Shown: positions 23,815-33,542, counted from the stretch's first letter. The stretch is 64,000 nt of DNA from Roseburia sp. (GCA_019421345.1 JAHZFL010000005.1:72004-136003), one strand, 5' to 3'. Notes: a model not told the origin generated them from the letters alone. Numbers and translations: made by a program.

Positions 23815-23887
23815 TTAGGGGCAGTCCCCTAACCAGAGGCATGAGACGGCTCTCATGCGTATCTGGCAAATTCCCATCGGGAATTTG
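23815..23887. other. Probable origin of transfer (oriT): three consecutive hairpins
   Basis: Three inverted repeats follow each other almost without gaps: TTAGGGG-CAGT-CCCCTAA (23815-23832), CCAGA...GCATGAGA-CGGC-TCTCATGC...TCTGG (23833-23866), and the perfect CAAATTCCC-ATC-GGGAATTTG (23867-23887). They lie in the noncoding gap upstream of mobC and the relaxase gene, where the oriT of MobP systems normally sits. The exact nick site cannot be set from sequence alone. Confidence 0.65.
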
Positions 23888-23940
23888 GGGCAGGCGGGAA
23901 AATCCGGAAAAATCAGAAAACGGTTAAGGAGGTGGTCTGA

Positions 23941-24798
23941 TTGGATGTCATTGATGTAACAAAGGGGCGGTTTTGTGAAGTGGAAATCAAGGGGCATTAT
24001 GGAATTTTCACGGAGCTTAGAGTGAATAAGAGTACCATTCCAAAAGGCGTGAATTGCTATGAACTCCGTCATGGTGACGATGACAGTTATCCGGCAGCAC
24101 TGGAGCAGGTAGTAAAAATAAATTACTTTGGAGCAGTCCTTATGACGGATAAGATGGAAACTGGTCAGGATGGATATGTGCCATTGGAATTTGAAGATTT
24201 TTCTTTTACGGGAGAGACATTATCCGTAAAAGAATATCAGATGAATTACGGAGAAACAGAACCGGAGCTGTTGTATGCGGCAGGGCTGTCTGCGTTTTCA
24301 CAGAAAGAGGTACAGTCCCCGGAGCTTTCAGAGCAGGAGGCAGACGTGCTGATTGGCTATATGGAGGGGCATGAATGTCTGCTTGGGGAGCATGAGGGAA
24401 CGCTGTACCGTGGAGATTTGTGCTATGCACAGGGAGTCATCCGGTGGAAAGAATATTCCATTGATGATGCAGTAGAAACAGCATGCGAGTGGAATGGTGA
24501 ACTTCTGGAAAGAGCAGAGACAGAGGTGGAAAATGCAGAAAACTATGCAGAGTATGTGAAGAAGAAAGAGTATCTGGAATCTTTGCAGACAGACGAAAAA
24601 CTGCTGGATTCCTTGTTTGACCGTACAAGGTTCGGAAAAGAACTGGATGTGATAGCTGGAAAAATTGCAGCGGATATTATATCTGGACTGGAAGAAAAGG
24701 GAGATATTGAGGACGCAGTCGGGAAGTTGCTTGCGGCAGTCGGTGAGAGCAGGGAAGCACCCCAGGAAGCAGAGAAAAGGGCAGAAAGGGCAAGGTAG
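23941..24798 (+). CDS. LPD28-like domain protein
   Basis: A 285-residue protein with a TTG start, preceded by AAGGAGG. The first 100 residues (VEIKGHYGIFTELRVNKSTI, then YELRHGDDDSYPAALEQVV and INYFGAVLMTD) match the pattern of the large polyvalent-protein associated domain LPD28, found in phage and conjugative polyproteins. The C-terminal half is acidic and helical. Its stop overlaps the mobC start region, so it belongs to the mobilisation operon. The function is unknown. Confidence 0.65.
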   Translation: MDVIDVTKGRFCEVEIKGHYGIFTELRVNKSTIPKGVNCYELRHGDDDSYPAALEQVVKINYFGAVLMTDKMETGQDGYVPLEFEDFSFTGETLSVKEYQMNYGETEPELLYAAGLSAFSQKEVQSPELSEQEADVLIGYMEGHECLLGEHEGTLYRGDLCYAQGVIRWKEYSIDDAVETACEWNGELLERAETEVENAENYAEYVKKKEYLESLQTDEKLLDSLFDRTRFGKELDVIAGKIAADIISGLEEKGDIEDAVGKLLAAVGESREAPQEAEKRAERAR

Positions 24799-25131
24799 AT
24801 GGCGGACAGTATTCATTGTATTAAGAAAACGCTCCGCTTAATGCCAAAAGAAGCACAGGAGCTTGCTGAAAAAGCAAAAAGTGCAGGTATGTGTGAAGCA
24901 GATTATCTTCGCCTGCTGATCACACAAAAGCCTAACGATTACCCGGAAATCCGCATACTGCTTCGGGAACTGATCAACGAGGTCAATGCCATAGGCAACA
25001 ATATCAATCAGATTACAAGAAATCATAATTCAAAACTGTATCGTGAAACGGACAGGGAATTTTTGTCTGCCTGCATGAAAAAGCTGAATCTGTTGGTAAA
25101 GGAGGCGGTGGATAAGATTGGCGATCAGTAA
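24799..25131 (+). CDS. mobC: MobC-family mobilisation accessory protein
   Basis: A 110-residue protein. The N-terminus has a ribbon-helix-helix-like segment (KKTLRLMPKEAQELAEKAKS) and the C-terminus carries the MobC signature LLRELINEVNAIGNNINQIT. MobC proteins bind oriT and help the relaxase open the strands. The gene overlaps the relaxase start by 14 bases, as is usual for the pair. Confidence 0.85.
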   Translation: MADSIHCIKKTLRLMPKEAQELAEKAKSAGMCEADYLRLLITQKPNDYPEIRILLRELINEVNAIGNNINQITRNHNSKLYRETDREFLSACMKKLNLLVKEAVDKIGDQ

Positions 25132-26578
25132 GATACTCTATATCGGTGACTGCGGTTCGGGTTATGCCGGAAAGCATTTGAAGCAGGCTCTTGACTATAT
25201 TGCGGCGGAATACAAGACGGGAGCGGGACAGTGGGTATCGTCCTTAAACTGTCAGGTGGAGAATGCCTACGAACAGATGCGGCAGACAAAGGTGCAGTTT
25301 GGTAAAACGGACCAGAGGCAGGGGTATCACATGATCATATCTTTTGCCGAGGGGGAGGTGGATGCAGAAACGGCATTTGAGGTCATCGGCAAATTTGCCA
25401 GAGAGTATCTGGGGCAGGATTATGAGGCAGTTTATTCCGTCCACGATAATACGGATCATGTGCATGGGCATATCATTTTCAACAGTGTGAGCTTTCGTAC
25501 CGGAAAGAAATACCGCTATGAAAAAGGGGACTGGGCAAAAAAGATACAGCCTGTCACAAACCGGCTCTGTGAAGAATATGGACTGTCTACCATTGAAATA
25601 TCAGAGGATCGAGCCGGACCACCGGAGCATTATAAGGAGTGGAATGATTTTCGGGATGGCAAATTTGTATGGGCAGACATGATAAAGCGTGATATAGATG
25701 CCTGCATCATGCAGGCGGCAACCTATGAATCGTTTTTAGCCATGCTTTCGGGGATGGGGTATGGGATAAAAAATGCCTGCCGGAGTGAAGGAAAGTATCT
25801 TGCCATCAAGCCGATGGGACTGACGAGGTACAGGCGGTGTAAGAGTCTTGGGGAAAATTATAGTGAGGAGCGTATCCGTGAAAGGATTGAAACGGAAAAT
25901 CTTTCCACTTACCGGAAACTGCCGAAAGGGCAGAAACCGGGGATTGTACGCTGCAAAGTGAAACGCTGCAAAAGGGCAATGCTCTCCGGTGTACAGAAAA
26001 AATATTTTGCAAGGCTGTACCGTCTGGGACTCCTGAAAAAACGCCCATACAGTCAGGTGTGGAAGTACCGTGATGATATTCGTAAAATGGAGAAATTGCA
26101 GGAGGAATACCTGTTCCTTGTAAGACACGAGGTACAGACAGCGGCAGGTGCTGCGGCTGTGGCAGAGAATATGACGGATAAAAAGAAGGAAACTGCAAGA
26201 GAAAAGAGCCGGATATTTAAGGAAAGGGCAAGAATGAAGCCGCTTTTTGATATGGTTTCGGAACTAAAGGAGCTTCAGGAGATGGAAAACTGTTATGAGA
26301 GAGGCGAGGAGCTTTTTGAAAAGGAGCATGAACGGTATGCCGGGCTTATGGAGAAACTGAAAAAGGAAGGCTACACCATAGAGCAGGTGGAAGCTTTAGG
26401 GCAGCATTACAGAAACGAGGCTGCAAGGATCCGTGATAAGGAAAAGGCGGTAGCAAAGGAGGAACGTATTGCAAAGCGTATCCTGAATGACCTTTTAAGC
26501 ACGGATGCCAAAAAGGAGCAGGCAGAGGAAAAAGAACAGGAGAAAAAAGTGGAGAAGGGCAGACAGCCGGTATTGTAG
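25118..26578 (+). CDS. MobP-type relaxase
   Basis: A 486-residue relaxase with a TTG start (AGGAGG upstream). The N-terminal 300 residues are the MobA/VirD2-like nuclease: YHMIISFAEGEVDAETAFEV contains motif I region, and HDNTDHVHGHIIFNSV is the three-histidine motif III (H-x-D-x2-H-x-H variant) that binds the metal. The catalytic Tyr is probably in the first 40 residues (YIGDCGSGY or ALDYIAAEY). The C-terminal part is basic and coiled-coil. It should nick the adjacent oriT and lead the strand to VirD4. Confidence 0.9.
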   Translation: MAISKILYIGDCGSGYAGKHLKQALDYIAAEYKTGAGQWVSSLNCQVENAYEQMRQTKVQFGKTDQRQGYHMIISFAEGEVDAETAFEVIGKFAREYLGQDYEAVYSVHDNTDHVHGHIIFNSVSFRTGKKYRYEKGDWAKKIQPVTNRLCEEYGLSTIEISEDRAGPPEHYKEWNDFRDGKFVWADMIKRDIDACIMQAATYESFLAMLSGMGYGIKNACRSEGKYLAIKPMGLTRYRRCKSLGENYSEERIRERIETENLSTYRKLPKGQKPGIVRCKVKRCKRAMLSGVQKKYFARLYRLGLLKKRPYSQVWKYRDDIRKMEKLQEEYLFLVRHEVQTAAGAAAVAENMTDKKKETAREKSRIFKERARMKPLFDMVSELKELQEMENCYERGEELFEKEHERYAGLMEKLKKEGYTIEQVEALGQHYRNEAARIRDKEKAVAKEERIAKRILNDLLSTDAKKEQAEEKEQEKKVEKGRQPVL

Positions 26579-26642
26579 GGCTGTCATTTTTATTGTTATG
26601 GGCAATACAGCCTGTATTGCAAATATCAGGAAGGAGGGCAAA

Positions 26643-27836
26643 ATGCAGGAACGAGCCAGAGTGAGCAGCATGGATTTAAAGGCACACATGAATAACCTGC
26701 GTAAGAATCCAAAGTTTACAGAGGAAATCTTAAAACTTGTGGAAGCAGACCTACAGTATGGTCTTTCCATAGAGGAAACGGAGCAGTACACAAACAGACG
26801 TTATGATTACGCACAGATGAAGGCATATTCTGCGTGTCTCAGAAACGGATACCCGGAGGAAGTGAAGGATTGCATTACGAGGGAAGGACTGACCGGAGAG
26901 CAGATGGCGGTGGCTCTTGAGTTTTATGAAAAAGGTGTGCCAGTAAAAACCATTATGGAAATTACGGAAAACAGTGGTCAGACTGCTTTTACGATGAAGA
27001 AACTTTTTCAGAACGTGGTCGGCAAGGTACAGGAAGCAGGGGAAGTCATGCAGGCACAGGACGGATATGCAAAGGATCTGCTGGAGCAGATGAAAGCCGT
27101 TGTGGAAAAGATTGAGTTTCAGGAAAAGCGGTATGATGCCTTAAATGAGCAGTTACAGAAGGTGCAGACAGCAGGAAGGGATGTGGAGGTAGAAAACGGT
27201 CTCTTAAAAAAGCTGGATGAAGCGGAAAGACTTGCCAGGGAAAAGGACCGGATGTTAGAGGAACAGCAGAATGAGCTGAATGAGGCGCGTGCTGCTGTGA
27301 TAAGGCTCAGAAATGAAAAGGATGTGCTCGGAAGGGAGAGGGAGAAACTGGAGAAGCGTTTGGGAGAACTGGAGAAAAATGCTGCCGGAAAAACGGTGCA
27401 GGAGCAGACGCCGGCGGAGAGCAGAGAGGATAAGGATATGTCCCATGCAGCGGTACAGGAAGAAAAGCAGGAAAGCAGACCTAAGATACCTGACCATCCC
27501 GTGTTTCCGGGAACAGGCTATCATGTGGCGGTTGTGGACGGTAGTGGTAGGATCGTGTCCGTCGTGCCTGTGGAACGCACGGAACGGAAAAAGGAAAATC
27601 GCACCATATCGGCATTGTTTTCAAGGCTGGTGTTTAAAAAGAAAATCAATCTTGTGAAGCTGGTAGCGGAAAAGGATCTGGAACCAAAGCAGCTTGTGCA
27701 GATACGCTGTGCCATTGAGAAGGGCTTAAGTGAGGAGCAGCTTTTGGTGCTTATCAATAACCGGATCCCGGCAGAGCAGATGGAGGAGATCATCAGCATC
27801 GCCGTCTATGAAAATAAGCAGAAGCAGGAGGTATAG
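26643..27836 (+). CDS. Coiled-coil hypothetical transfer protein
   Basis: About 397 residues from the ATG at 26643, which has GGAAGGAGGG upstream; the frame is open earlier but overlaps the relaxase. Residues 150-280 form a long coiled coil with heptads of Leu and Glu, followed by a proline-containing linker. Several short segments end in a repeated helical pattern (EEILKLVEADLQYGLSIEET near the start; LVQIRCAIEKGLSEEQLLVL near the end). This protein is typical of the position after the relaxase in these elements, but its role is unknown. Confidence 0.65.
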   Translation: MQERARVSSMDLKAHMNNLRKNPKFTEEILKLVEADLQYGLSIEETEQYTNRRYDYAQMKAYSACLRNGYPEEVKDCITREGLTGEQMAVALEFYEKGVPVKTIMEITENSGQTAFTMKKLFQNVVGKVQEAGEVMQAQDGYAKDLLEQMKAVVEKIEFQEKRYDALNEQLQKVQTAGRDVEVENGLLKKLDEAERLAREKDRMLEEQQNELNEARAAVIRLRNEKDVLGREREKLEKRLGELEKNAAGKTVQEQTPAESREDKDMSHAAVQEEKQESRPKIPDHPVFPGTGYHVAVVDGSGRIVSVVPVERTERKKENRTISALFSRLVFKKKINLVKLVAEKDLEPKQLVQIRCAIEKGLSEEQLLVLINNRIPAEQMEEIISIAVYENKQKQEV

Positions 27837-27839
27837 CGG

Positions 27840-28241
27840 ATGGGACTTATGGCAGTTGCGGAAGCAGTGGAACAGATGGACCGTAAGCAGGCAGTATTAT
27901 CAGAAACGGACAAGGAGTTTGTGTGCCAGTTTGCCTTTGCGACCGGGGATAAGGAGCTTACGGATAGGCTGATTGGCGAACTTATGGCAGAAGGTGCAGA
28001 CAAAGGTGCGGTGCTTGGAAAATACAGTGCCGTAAAAGGATTCCAGCCGGACTGGATAGAGAGAATCGAAAACATTCTGGTGGCGCTTGAGATGTACCGT
28101 ATGCAGGAGGAAAAGGCAGTACAGACCTTAACGGAGCTTCTTGCCGCTTACGGGGCAGACATTACGGTGGAGGAGTTAAAGGAAATGCCAGAGGAAGAAG
28201 TCAGGGAGCATTTTAAGGGACAGGAAGAAAAAGCAAGGTGA
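27840..28241 (+). CDS. Hypothetical helical protein
   Basis: A 133-residue acidic protein starting 3 bases after the previous stop with GCAGGAGG upstream. The N-terminal EQMDRKQAVLSETDKEFVCQ and the C-terminal EELKEMPEEEVREHF are helical. No family is recognised. The tight spacing places it in the relaxase-PcfB operon. Confidence 0.55.
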   Translation: MGLMAVAEAVEQMDRKQAVLSETDKEFVCQFAFATGDKELTDRLIGELMAEGADKGAVLGKYSAVKGFQPDWIERIENILVALEMYRMQEEKAVQTLTELLAAYGADITVEELKEMPEEEVREHFKGQEEKAR

Positions 28242-28254
28242 GGGGAGGAAAGCC

Positions 28255-29376
28255 ATGTCAGAGGAAATACAGCAGGCGGTGCAGATTATCCGTGTAGGCT
28301 ATGACGGTCTGGAGATTGCCATGAAAATCGGCAGCGGCACGATAGAGCAGATAAAGAATACCATTGATTTTTTCATTGCCGTTATGGAGAGGGAAAAGAC
28401 AATGGGAAAGACGGATATGCGCAAGCTCCTGATGAAGGGCGGCGATCTGCAGGTTTTACAGTTTGCCACGGAGGATATGAAGCAGGTTGAGAAGATGGCA
28501 AAGAAATACGGGATTTTATATTCCGTACTGCCGGATATTAACCAAAAGGACGGGATGAGTGAGATCATCTTCCATACGGAGGCTGTGCCGAGGGTAAACA
28601 TGATGGTACAGAAGTTAAAGTTGGCAAGGATTGCCACCTTTGACGATTACCTGAAAAACGGCGACGAAAAGGAAATTGAAAAGGTCATGTCTTTTTTAAA
28701 GGGGCAGAAAAAGGGAAACGATAATCTCCACACGGCAGAAGCAGCAAGAGCCGGGGAAGCTTTAGAGGGGCTGATGGAAAAGGTCGGTATGTATGCAATG
28801 GAGAAGCAGAGTGTCAGTGTGGAGGAGATCAGGGAGAATTTTAATACCACAGCGGAGCAGGCGGAAAGCATTGTGGGACAGCTTGAAAAAATCGGGGTGT
28901 TAGACAAGGCGGAAAACGGTCAGCATAAGGTCATTATGAACAGGGAAGCCTTCCTTAACCGTATCAGGGGATATAAGGAGCTTGTACAGCGTATGCAGAC
29001 GATTTCTGCGGCACAGGATAAGAACCTTGTGGATATCACGATTACGAAAAAGCTGATCGCGGAGGAAAATGACCATGCGGTAAAGACAAGAGTACCCGGA
29101 ATGTATGGGGATAATGCAAGGTATATCTGGATTAGCAAGGACAATGCAATGGAAATCCATGACGGAAAAACCATTCTTACCTTTCTTGACAGCGATAAAA
29201 ATTACAAGCTTTATTCTGCGGATAACCGTGTGGTCGCTACGATGAGGGGAAAAGACTTATACGACGGTCATTATGACAGCGTGGCGGCAGAGGTCAGAAA
29301 GCGTTATAAGGAAGCGGAAAGAAAAGCTGCGGCAATGAGGGCAAAACAGAAAGCCCCTGCATCTAAAAGGAGGTAG
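28255..29376 (+). CDS. PcfB/DUF3801-like protein with C-terminal extension
   Basis: A 373-residue protein. Residues 1-150 match the PcfB/DUF3801 family, whose pheromone-plasmid member pairs with the coupling protein: IKNTIDFFIAVMEREKTMGK, MKGGDLQVLQFATEDMKQVE and YGILYSVLPD. The C-terminal 170 residues contain a possible winged-helix (ENFNTTAEQAESIVGQLEKI) and a basic tail. Its place 6 bases before virD4 fits a role as relaxosome or substrate adaptor for the coupling ATPase. Confidence 0.75.
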   Translation: MSEEIQQAVQIIRVGYDGLEIAMKIGSGTIEQIKNTIDFFIAVMEREKTMGKTDMRKLLMKGGDLQVLQFATEDMKQVEKMAKKYGILYSVLPDINQKDGMSEIIFHTEAVPRVNMMVQKLKLARIATFDDYLKNGDEKEIEKVMSFLKGQKKGNDNLHTAEAARAGEALEGLMEKVGMYAMEKQSVSVEEIRENFNTTAEQAESIVGQLEKIGVLDKAENGQHKVIMNREAFLNRIRGYKELVQRMQTISAAQDKNLVDITITKKLIAEENDHAVKTRVPGMYGDNARYIWISKDNAMEIHDGKTILTFLDSDKNYKLYSADNRVVATMRGKDLYDGHYDSVAAEVRKRYKEAERKAAAMRAKQKAPASKRR

Positions 29377-29382
29377 CTGTCT

Positions 29383-31572
29383 ATGGTTCCTAAGAAGAAA
29401 AAGCTGTCCTTATGGTTCGTTATCTTAGGTGCAATTCTTTCCGGCTATGCAGGGTATCTGCTGAACGGGGCATGGGAGCCGGGAGGGGATATAAATTCTT
29501 TTCTGGAGTCTTTCAACAGTGTGTGTGCTGCACCGTTTGGAAATTATTATAATGAGAGGACGATAAAAGCGATGGTCATTGCCTTAGTGGTATATGCTGT
29601 CGCTTTGCTTATGTATGTCACAAGCCAGAGGAGCTTTATGCCGGGGAAGGAGTTTGGTACGGCAAGGTTTGAATCGCCGCAGTTTGCCAATAAGGTTTTA
29701 ATGGACAAGGATGCGTCTTTTAACCGCATTTTAAGCCAGAATGTAAAAATGTCGCTGGATTTCAGGAGGTTAAAGCTGAATGGAAACATCCTGATCTGCG
29801 GCGGTTCGGGAGCAGGAAAGACATTCTATGAGGTAAAACCGAACCTGATGCAGATGCCACGGAACTGTTCCTTTATCTGTACCGATCCGAAGGGGGAAAT
29901 CCTTAGAAGCTGCGGGCAGATGCTAAAGGATAACGGGTACAATGTCAAGGTCATCAATCTGTTGGAAATGGAAAAATCGGACTGCTACAATCCATTTTCC
30001 TATCTGAGAGAGGAAACGGACATCGTAAAGCTGATTACGAACCTGATCTCCAATACCACGCCAAAGGGAGCAACGCCGTCTGATCCGTTCTGGGAGAAAG
30101 CGGAAGGCTTGTTCTTACAGGCGATCTTTTATTATGTGTGGCTGGAAGAACCTCCGGCAAGGAGAAATTTTGAGACGGTCTTACAGCTTCTCGGGGAGGC
30201 GGAGGTGGCAGAGAAAAACCAGCCCTCCAATCTGGACGTCCGGATGAAATTTCTGGAAGAGTCCTCGCCGCTTGGAGCGAACCATCCGGCAGTAAAGCAG
30301 TATAACAAATGTATGCGTGGTGCAGGAGACACAGTTCGTTCCATTATCATCAGTGCCAACTCCAGACTTGCATTTCTGGAAAACAAGCAGGTACTCCGTA
30401 TGCTGTCAAGGGATGATCTGAACCTTGCGGAGCTTGGTATCGGTGTAAACGGGGACGGGGAGACAAAGACTGCACTTTTCTGTGTTATACCGGACAGTGA
30501 CAAGTCCTATAACTTTATCATCGGAATGCTTTATACACAGATTTTTCAGGAGCTTTACTATCAGGCAGACTTTAACTGTGGCGGCAGGCTTCCGATTCAT
30601 GTGACCTTTATGCTGGATGAATTTGCGAATGTCGCATTGCCGGATGATTACTGTTCCCTGCTCTCCACCATGCGTAGCCGGGAGATTTCCAGCATTATCA
30701 TCATACAGAATTTTGCCCAGTTAAAGGCACTTTTCAAGGATACATGGGAGACCATTCCGGGCAACTGCGACACCTTTATCTATCTTGGCGGCAACGAACA
30801 AAGTACGCATAAGTACGTTTCCGAGTTGCTTGGCAAGGGGACGATCGATAAGAAATCGAGCGGGGAAACAAAGGGCAGGCAGGGCAGCTCCAGCCGGAAT
30901 TATGATGTGCTGGGAAGGGAGCTTTTTACACCGGATGAGGTAAGAAAGCTTGACAATAAGAAGTGTATTGTCTTTATCCGTGGGTTTGATCCGATCATGG
31001 ATAACAAGTACGTTCCATTCGGACATCCGGCATTTGACCAGACCGCAGACGGAAAGGGAGCGCCTTATGTGCATTTCCCGGAGGGGAAAGGAAATATGGG
31101 CAGCAACGCTTATAAGATACTCACGCCAAAGGCGCTTGCGTACTATGAGAGCCTGAAGGATAAGGGGGAAAACGTGTATATTGACAGCATCAGTTATGAA
31201 GATTTGAAAATCATGACGGAGCTTGACATGAAAAAGCGTTTTTTAAGTCTTGATGAAAAGGCACAGAGGGAGAAACTCAACAGGGAGCAGGACAACGAAC
31301 TGCAGTATGCACCTGAGCCGGTGGAGCGTAGCACAAAGGAAAAGGAAGCAGAACCAAAGCAGGAGAAACGGAAGTTATCCGGGGAAGACACCATTATGAA
31401 CCGTATGGCACAGTGGCGGTATACGAAAGAGCAGAAGGAGGAACTTCACAAAATGATGGCACTCGGCATGACGAAGGAGGAGATACTGGCGGTGTTTTAT
31501 CCGGAAACGGATGTGGCAAAAATGCGGGAAGTCAGACGGACCTACCGTGCGGTGAAGAATATGGCGGGATAA
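29383..31572 (+). CDS. VirD4/TcpA-type type IV coupling protein
   Basis: A 729-residue ATPase. Two N-terminal membrane helices (LWFVILGAILSGYAGYLLNG and MVIALVVYAVALLMYVTSQR) anchor it. The cytoplasmic part has Walker A GGSGAGKTFYE (about residue 142) and Walker B-like FMLDEFANVALPDD (about residue 408). The sequence AKFTFIYLGGN-type sensor DTFIYLGGNEQS follows. It couples the relaxosome to the secretion channel. AGGAGG precedes the start, and a terminator follows the gene. Confidence 0.92.
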   Translation: MVPKKKKLSLWFVILGAILSGYAGYLLNGAWEPGGDINSFLESFNSVCAAPFGNYYNERTIKAMVIALVVYAVALLMYVTSQRSFMPGKEFGTARFESPQFANKVLMDKDASFNRILSQNVKMSLDFRRLKLNGNILICGGSGAGKTFYEVKPNLMQMPRNCSFICTDPKGEILRSCGQMLKDNGYNVKVINLLEMEKSDCYNPFSYLREETDIVKLITNLISNTTPKGATPSDPFWEKAEGLFLQAIFYYVWLEEPPARRNFETVLQLLGEAEVAEKNQPSNLDVRMKFLEESSPLGANHPAVKQYNKCMRGAGDTVRSIIISANSRLAFLENKQVLRMLSRDDLNLAELGIGVNGDGETKTALFCVIPDSDKSYNFIIGMLYTQIFQELYYQADFNCGGRLPIHVTFMLDEFANVALPDDYCSLLSTMRSREISSIIIIQNFAQLKALFKDTWETIPGNCDTFIYLGGNEQSTHKYVSELLGKGTIDKKSSGETKGRQGSSSRNYDVLGRELFTPDEVRKLDNKKCIVFIRGFDPIMDNKYVPFGHPAFDQTADGKGAPYVHFPEGKGNMGSNAYKILTPKALAYYESLKDKGENVYIDSISYEDLKIMTELDMKKRFLSLDEKAQREKLNREQDNELQYAPEPVERSTKEKEAEPKQEKRKLSGEDTIMNRMAQWRYTKEQKEELHKMMALGMTKEEILAVFYPETDVAKMREVRRTYRAVKNMAG

Positions 31573-31574
31573 GG

Positions 31575-31603
31575 AATCAGGCTGTAGAAGGTCTGATTTT
31601 TTT
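31575..31603 (+). terminator. Partial terminator between virD4 and the pilin-like gene
   Basis: AATCAG and CTGATT pair around a 12-base loop and are followed by a run of seven T. The short stem suggests only partial termination, which would lower expression of the downstream genes or separate them. Confidence 0.6.
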
Positions 31604-31739
31604 GTGCATGGATTTGTCTGAAAGGAGGCGGTCACAGCAGGAACACGCCGGAGAAAGCCCGGTTTACTTTTATTACGGGATAGTCCCGATCTGATAGAAA
31701 CTGATAACAAAAATGAGACGGAAAAAGGAGATTATATTT

Positions 31740-32099
31740 ATGCGCAAAAATGAGACAGCAGTAACAGATCAGAAGCATACAAGGGGGTTTTCCAAAGTTA
31801 AGAAAGCAGTTGTGGCGGCTTGGGGTGCAGGCTGTATGGCGGTAAGTGCTATGCCTGTGACTGTATTTGCGGCTGGAACAGGAACAAGTGCCATTACACA
31901 GCCGCTTGATAACTTAAAGACACTCGTGATCGCCATTATCGGTGCGGTGGGCGTCATTATCCTTGCAAAGAATGTCATGGAGTTTGCACAGGCATACCAG
32001 CAGCAGGACTCCTCCACCATGAACTCCGCATTAAAGGGCATTGTGGCAGGTATTATGATGGCTGGTATTTCAACAGTCCTTACCTTCCTCGGTTTTTAG
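31740..32099 (+). CDS. Maff2-family, VirB2-like membrane protein
   Basis: A protein of about 119 residues. A basic N-terminus is followed by a signal-like helix ending in SAMPVTVFAAG, and then two hydrophobic helices (TLVIAIIGAVGVIILAKNVM and IVAGIMMAGISTVLTFLGF). This pattern matches the Maff2 family and resembles VirB2 pilins of type IV secretion systems. The start at 31740 has AAAGGAG 9 bases upstream. It is followed by virB6, as expected for the channel genes. Confidence 0.8.
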   Translation: MRKNETAVTDQKHTRGFSKVKKAVVAAWGAGCMAVSAMPVTVFAAGTGTSAITQPLDNLKTLVIAIIGAVGVIILAKNVMEFAQAYQQQDSSTMNSALKGIVAGIMMAGISTVLTFLGF

Positions 32100-32175
32100 G
32101 AGGCATGACAGGAAAAAAGATAAGGGGACAGGAAAAATGCTGTCCTCTTAACCAGAGGAAAGAGGTGAGAGAGAA

Positions 32176-33018
32176 GTGGATATTTTTAAACTCGGTGACC
32201 AGATCCTTGCCCTTCTTGAAATGGTATTCGGCTTTTGGAATCATCAGGTTTCGTTAGTGTTTGCCATGCTGGGACAGTCTCCGGTTGATTTTAAGGGCGG
32301 AGGTCCCTGGGCAGTGATAGAAGCAGTCAATCCGGTTTTTGTTGCGGTAGGTTCCTCACTGGTGGTGCTGTTCTTTGTCATAGGTTTCTGTTCGGAAAGT
32401 GTGGATATTAAAGAGGAAATGCGGTTTGAAGTAATCCTAAGAATGCTGATCAGACTGGCGCTTGCAGAGTGGTTTGTGGCAAACAGTGTCACGATTATGA
32501 AGGCATTTTTTACGACTACGGGAAATCTGGTCAATGCACTGACCGCAGGGGCAGGCACCACGCTTACCATTGACAGTACGCAGGCAGACATCATCAAAAA
32601 CCTCGGATTCGGGGAGAGCCTGATCATGCTGGTATTAGGAATACTTTTATCCGTAATCGTCATAATCTGCGGTTTCTTTATGATTTACAATGTGTATTTC
32701 CGTTTCCTAAAACTCCTTGTGATTGTGCCGATAGGATCCATTGCCTTTTCCACAATGGGTGGAAACCGGACCGTGAGCAGTACAATGGTAAGCTATTGTA
32801 AATATTTCTTATCCGTATGCCTAGAAGCAGTCACGATGGCTCTTGCGATTGTGGTGTGCAACGCATTTATCAGTGCGGGGCTGCCTTCCTTTACAGGCAG
32901 CTATGCGGACTGGGTACAGACACTTATCTATCTGTGTGAAATGACATTTACCATTGCACTGACGGTAGGAAGCGTAAAAGGGGCGCAGTCACTCACGGGC
33001 AAGGCACTTGGATTATAA
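32176..33018 (+). CDS. VirB6/TrbL-like channel protein
   Basis: A 280-residue integral membrane protein with a GTG start and five to six hydrophobic segments. The segment EAVNPVFVAVGSSLVVLFFV and the C-terminal SVKGAQSLTGKALGL match TrbL/VirB6-like proteins of Gram-positive elements. It should form part of the inner-membrane channel. It sits between the pilin-like gene and prgI. Confidence 0.85.
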   Translation: MDIFKLGDQILALLEMVFGFWNHQVSLVFAMLGQSPVDFKGGGPWAVIEAVNPVFVAVGSSLVVLFFVIGFCSESVDIKEEMRFEVILRMLIRLALAEWFVANSVTIMKAFFTTTGNLVNALTAGAGTTLTIDSTQADIIKNLGFGESLIMLVLGILLSVIVIICGFFMIYNVYFRFLKLLVIVPIGSIAFSTMGGNRTVSSTMVSYCKYFLSVCLEAVTMALAIVVCNAFISAGLPSFTGSYADWVQTLIYLCEMTFTIALTVGSVKGAQSLTGKALGL

Positions 33019-33032
33019 GGAGGAAAAGAGGA

Positions 33033-33533
33033 ATGGTGATTGAAATAAACAAGGACATTGACCGCTACAAGGAGTCGGTTGTCATGGGACTTACTGCAAA
33101 GCAGCTTATTTTTTCCGTGGCTTCGGTTGTGGCAGGCGGCGGTATAGTCCTTCTTTTGTACCGTTACATCGGATTAACGCCCAGTGTGTATGTTGCAATC
33201 CCTGTGGCTGCCCCGATTGCACTGGGCGGTTTTTATTCCTTTAACGGTATGAGTTTTTATGAGGTTATGGATAGAAAAATCCGGATGCTGTTTGCAAATC
33301 ATCCGCTGACTTATATTTCCACAGAGGGGGAAGCGGTCATAAAAGAATTTATGCAGGAAGAAGCCGCAAAGGGCATGAAGGATAAGAAGAAAAAGGAGAA
33401 AGCCTCTCAGATAAAAGAAAACAAGAAGGAGTTTGAAGTTGTGAAGAAAAAGACAAAGAAAATGGTAATTGGTGCAGTTATGGCAATGGTACTTGCAGCT
33501 GTGGGTATCGTCATTTACAGAATGAAGCGGTAA
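33033..33533 (+). CDS. PrgI-family (TcpE-like) membrane protein
   Basis: A 166-residue protein with the PrgI family opening EINKDIDRYKESVVMGLTAK followed by two membrane helices (LIFSVASVVAGGGIVLLLYR and VYVAIPVAAPIALGGFYSF). A very basic C-terminal stretch precedes a further helix. PrgI proteins are the VirB3-like partners of the VirB4 ATPase. An AGGAGG site precedes the start. Confidence 0.88.
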   Translation: MVIEINKDIDRYKESVVMGLTAKQLIFSVASVVAGGGIVLLLYRYIGLTPSVYVAIPVAAPIALGGFYSFNGMSFYEVMDRKIRMLFANHPLTYISTEGEAVIKEFMQEEAAKGMKDKKKKEKASQIKENKKEFEVVKKKTKKMVIGAVMAMVLAAVGIVIYRMKR

Positions 33534-33542
33534 AGGAGAGTC

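Noticed and set aside
31608..31694. A 28-residue frame between virD4 and the Maff2 gene.
   Set aside because: It starts in the terminator's trailing sequence without a ribosome binding site and has no family features.
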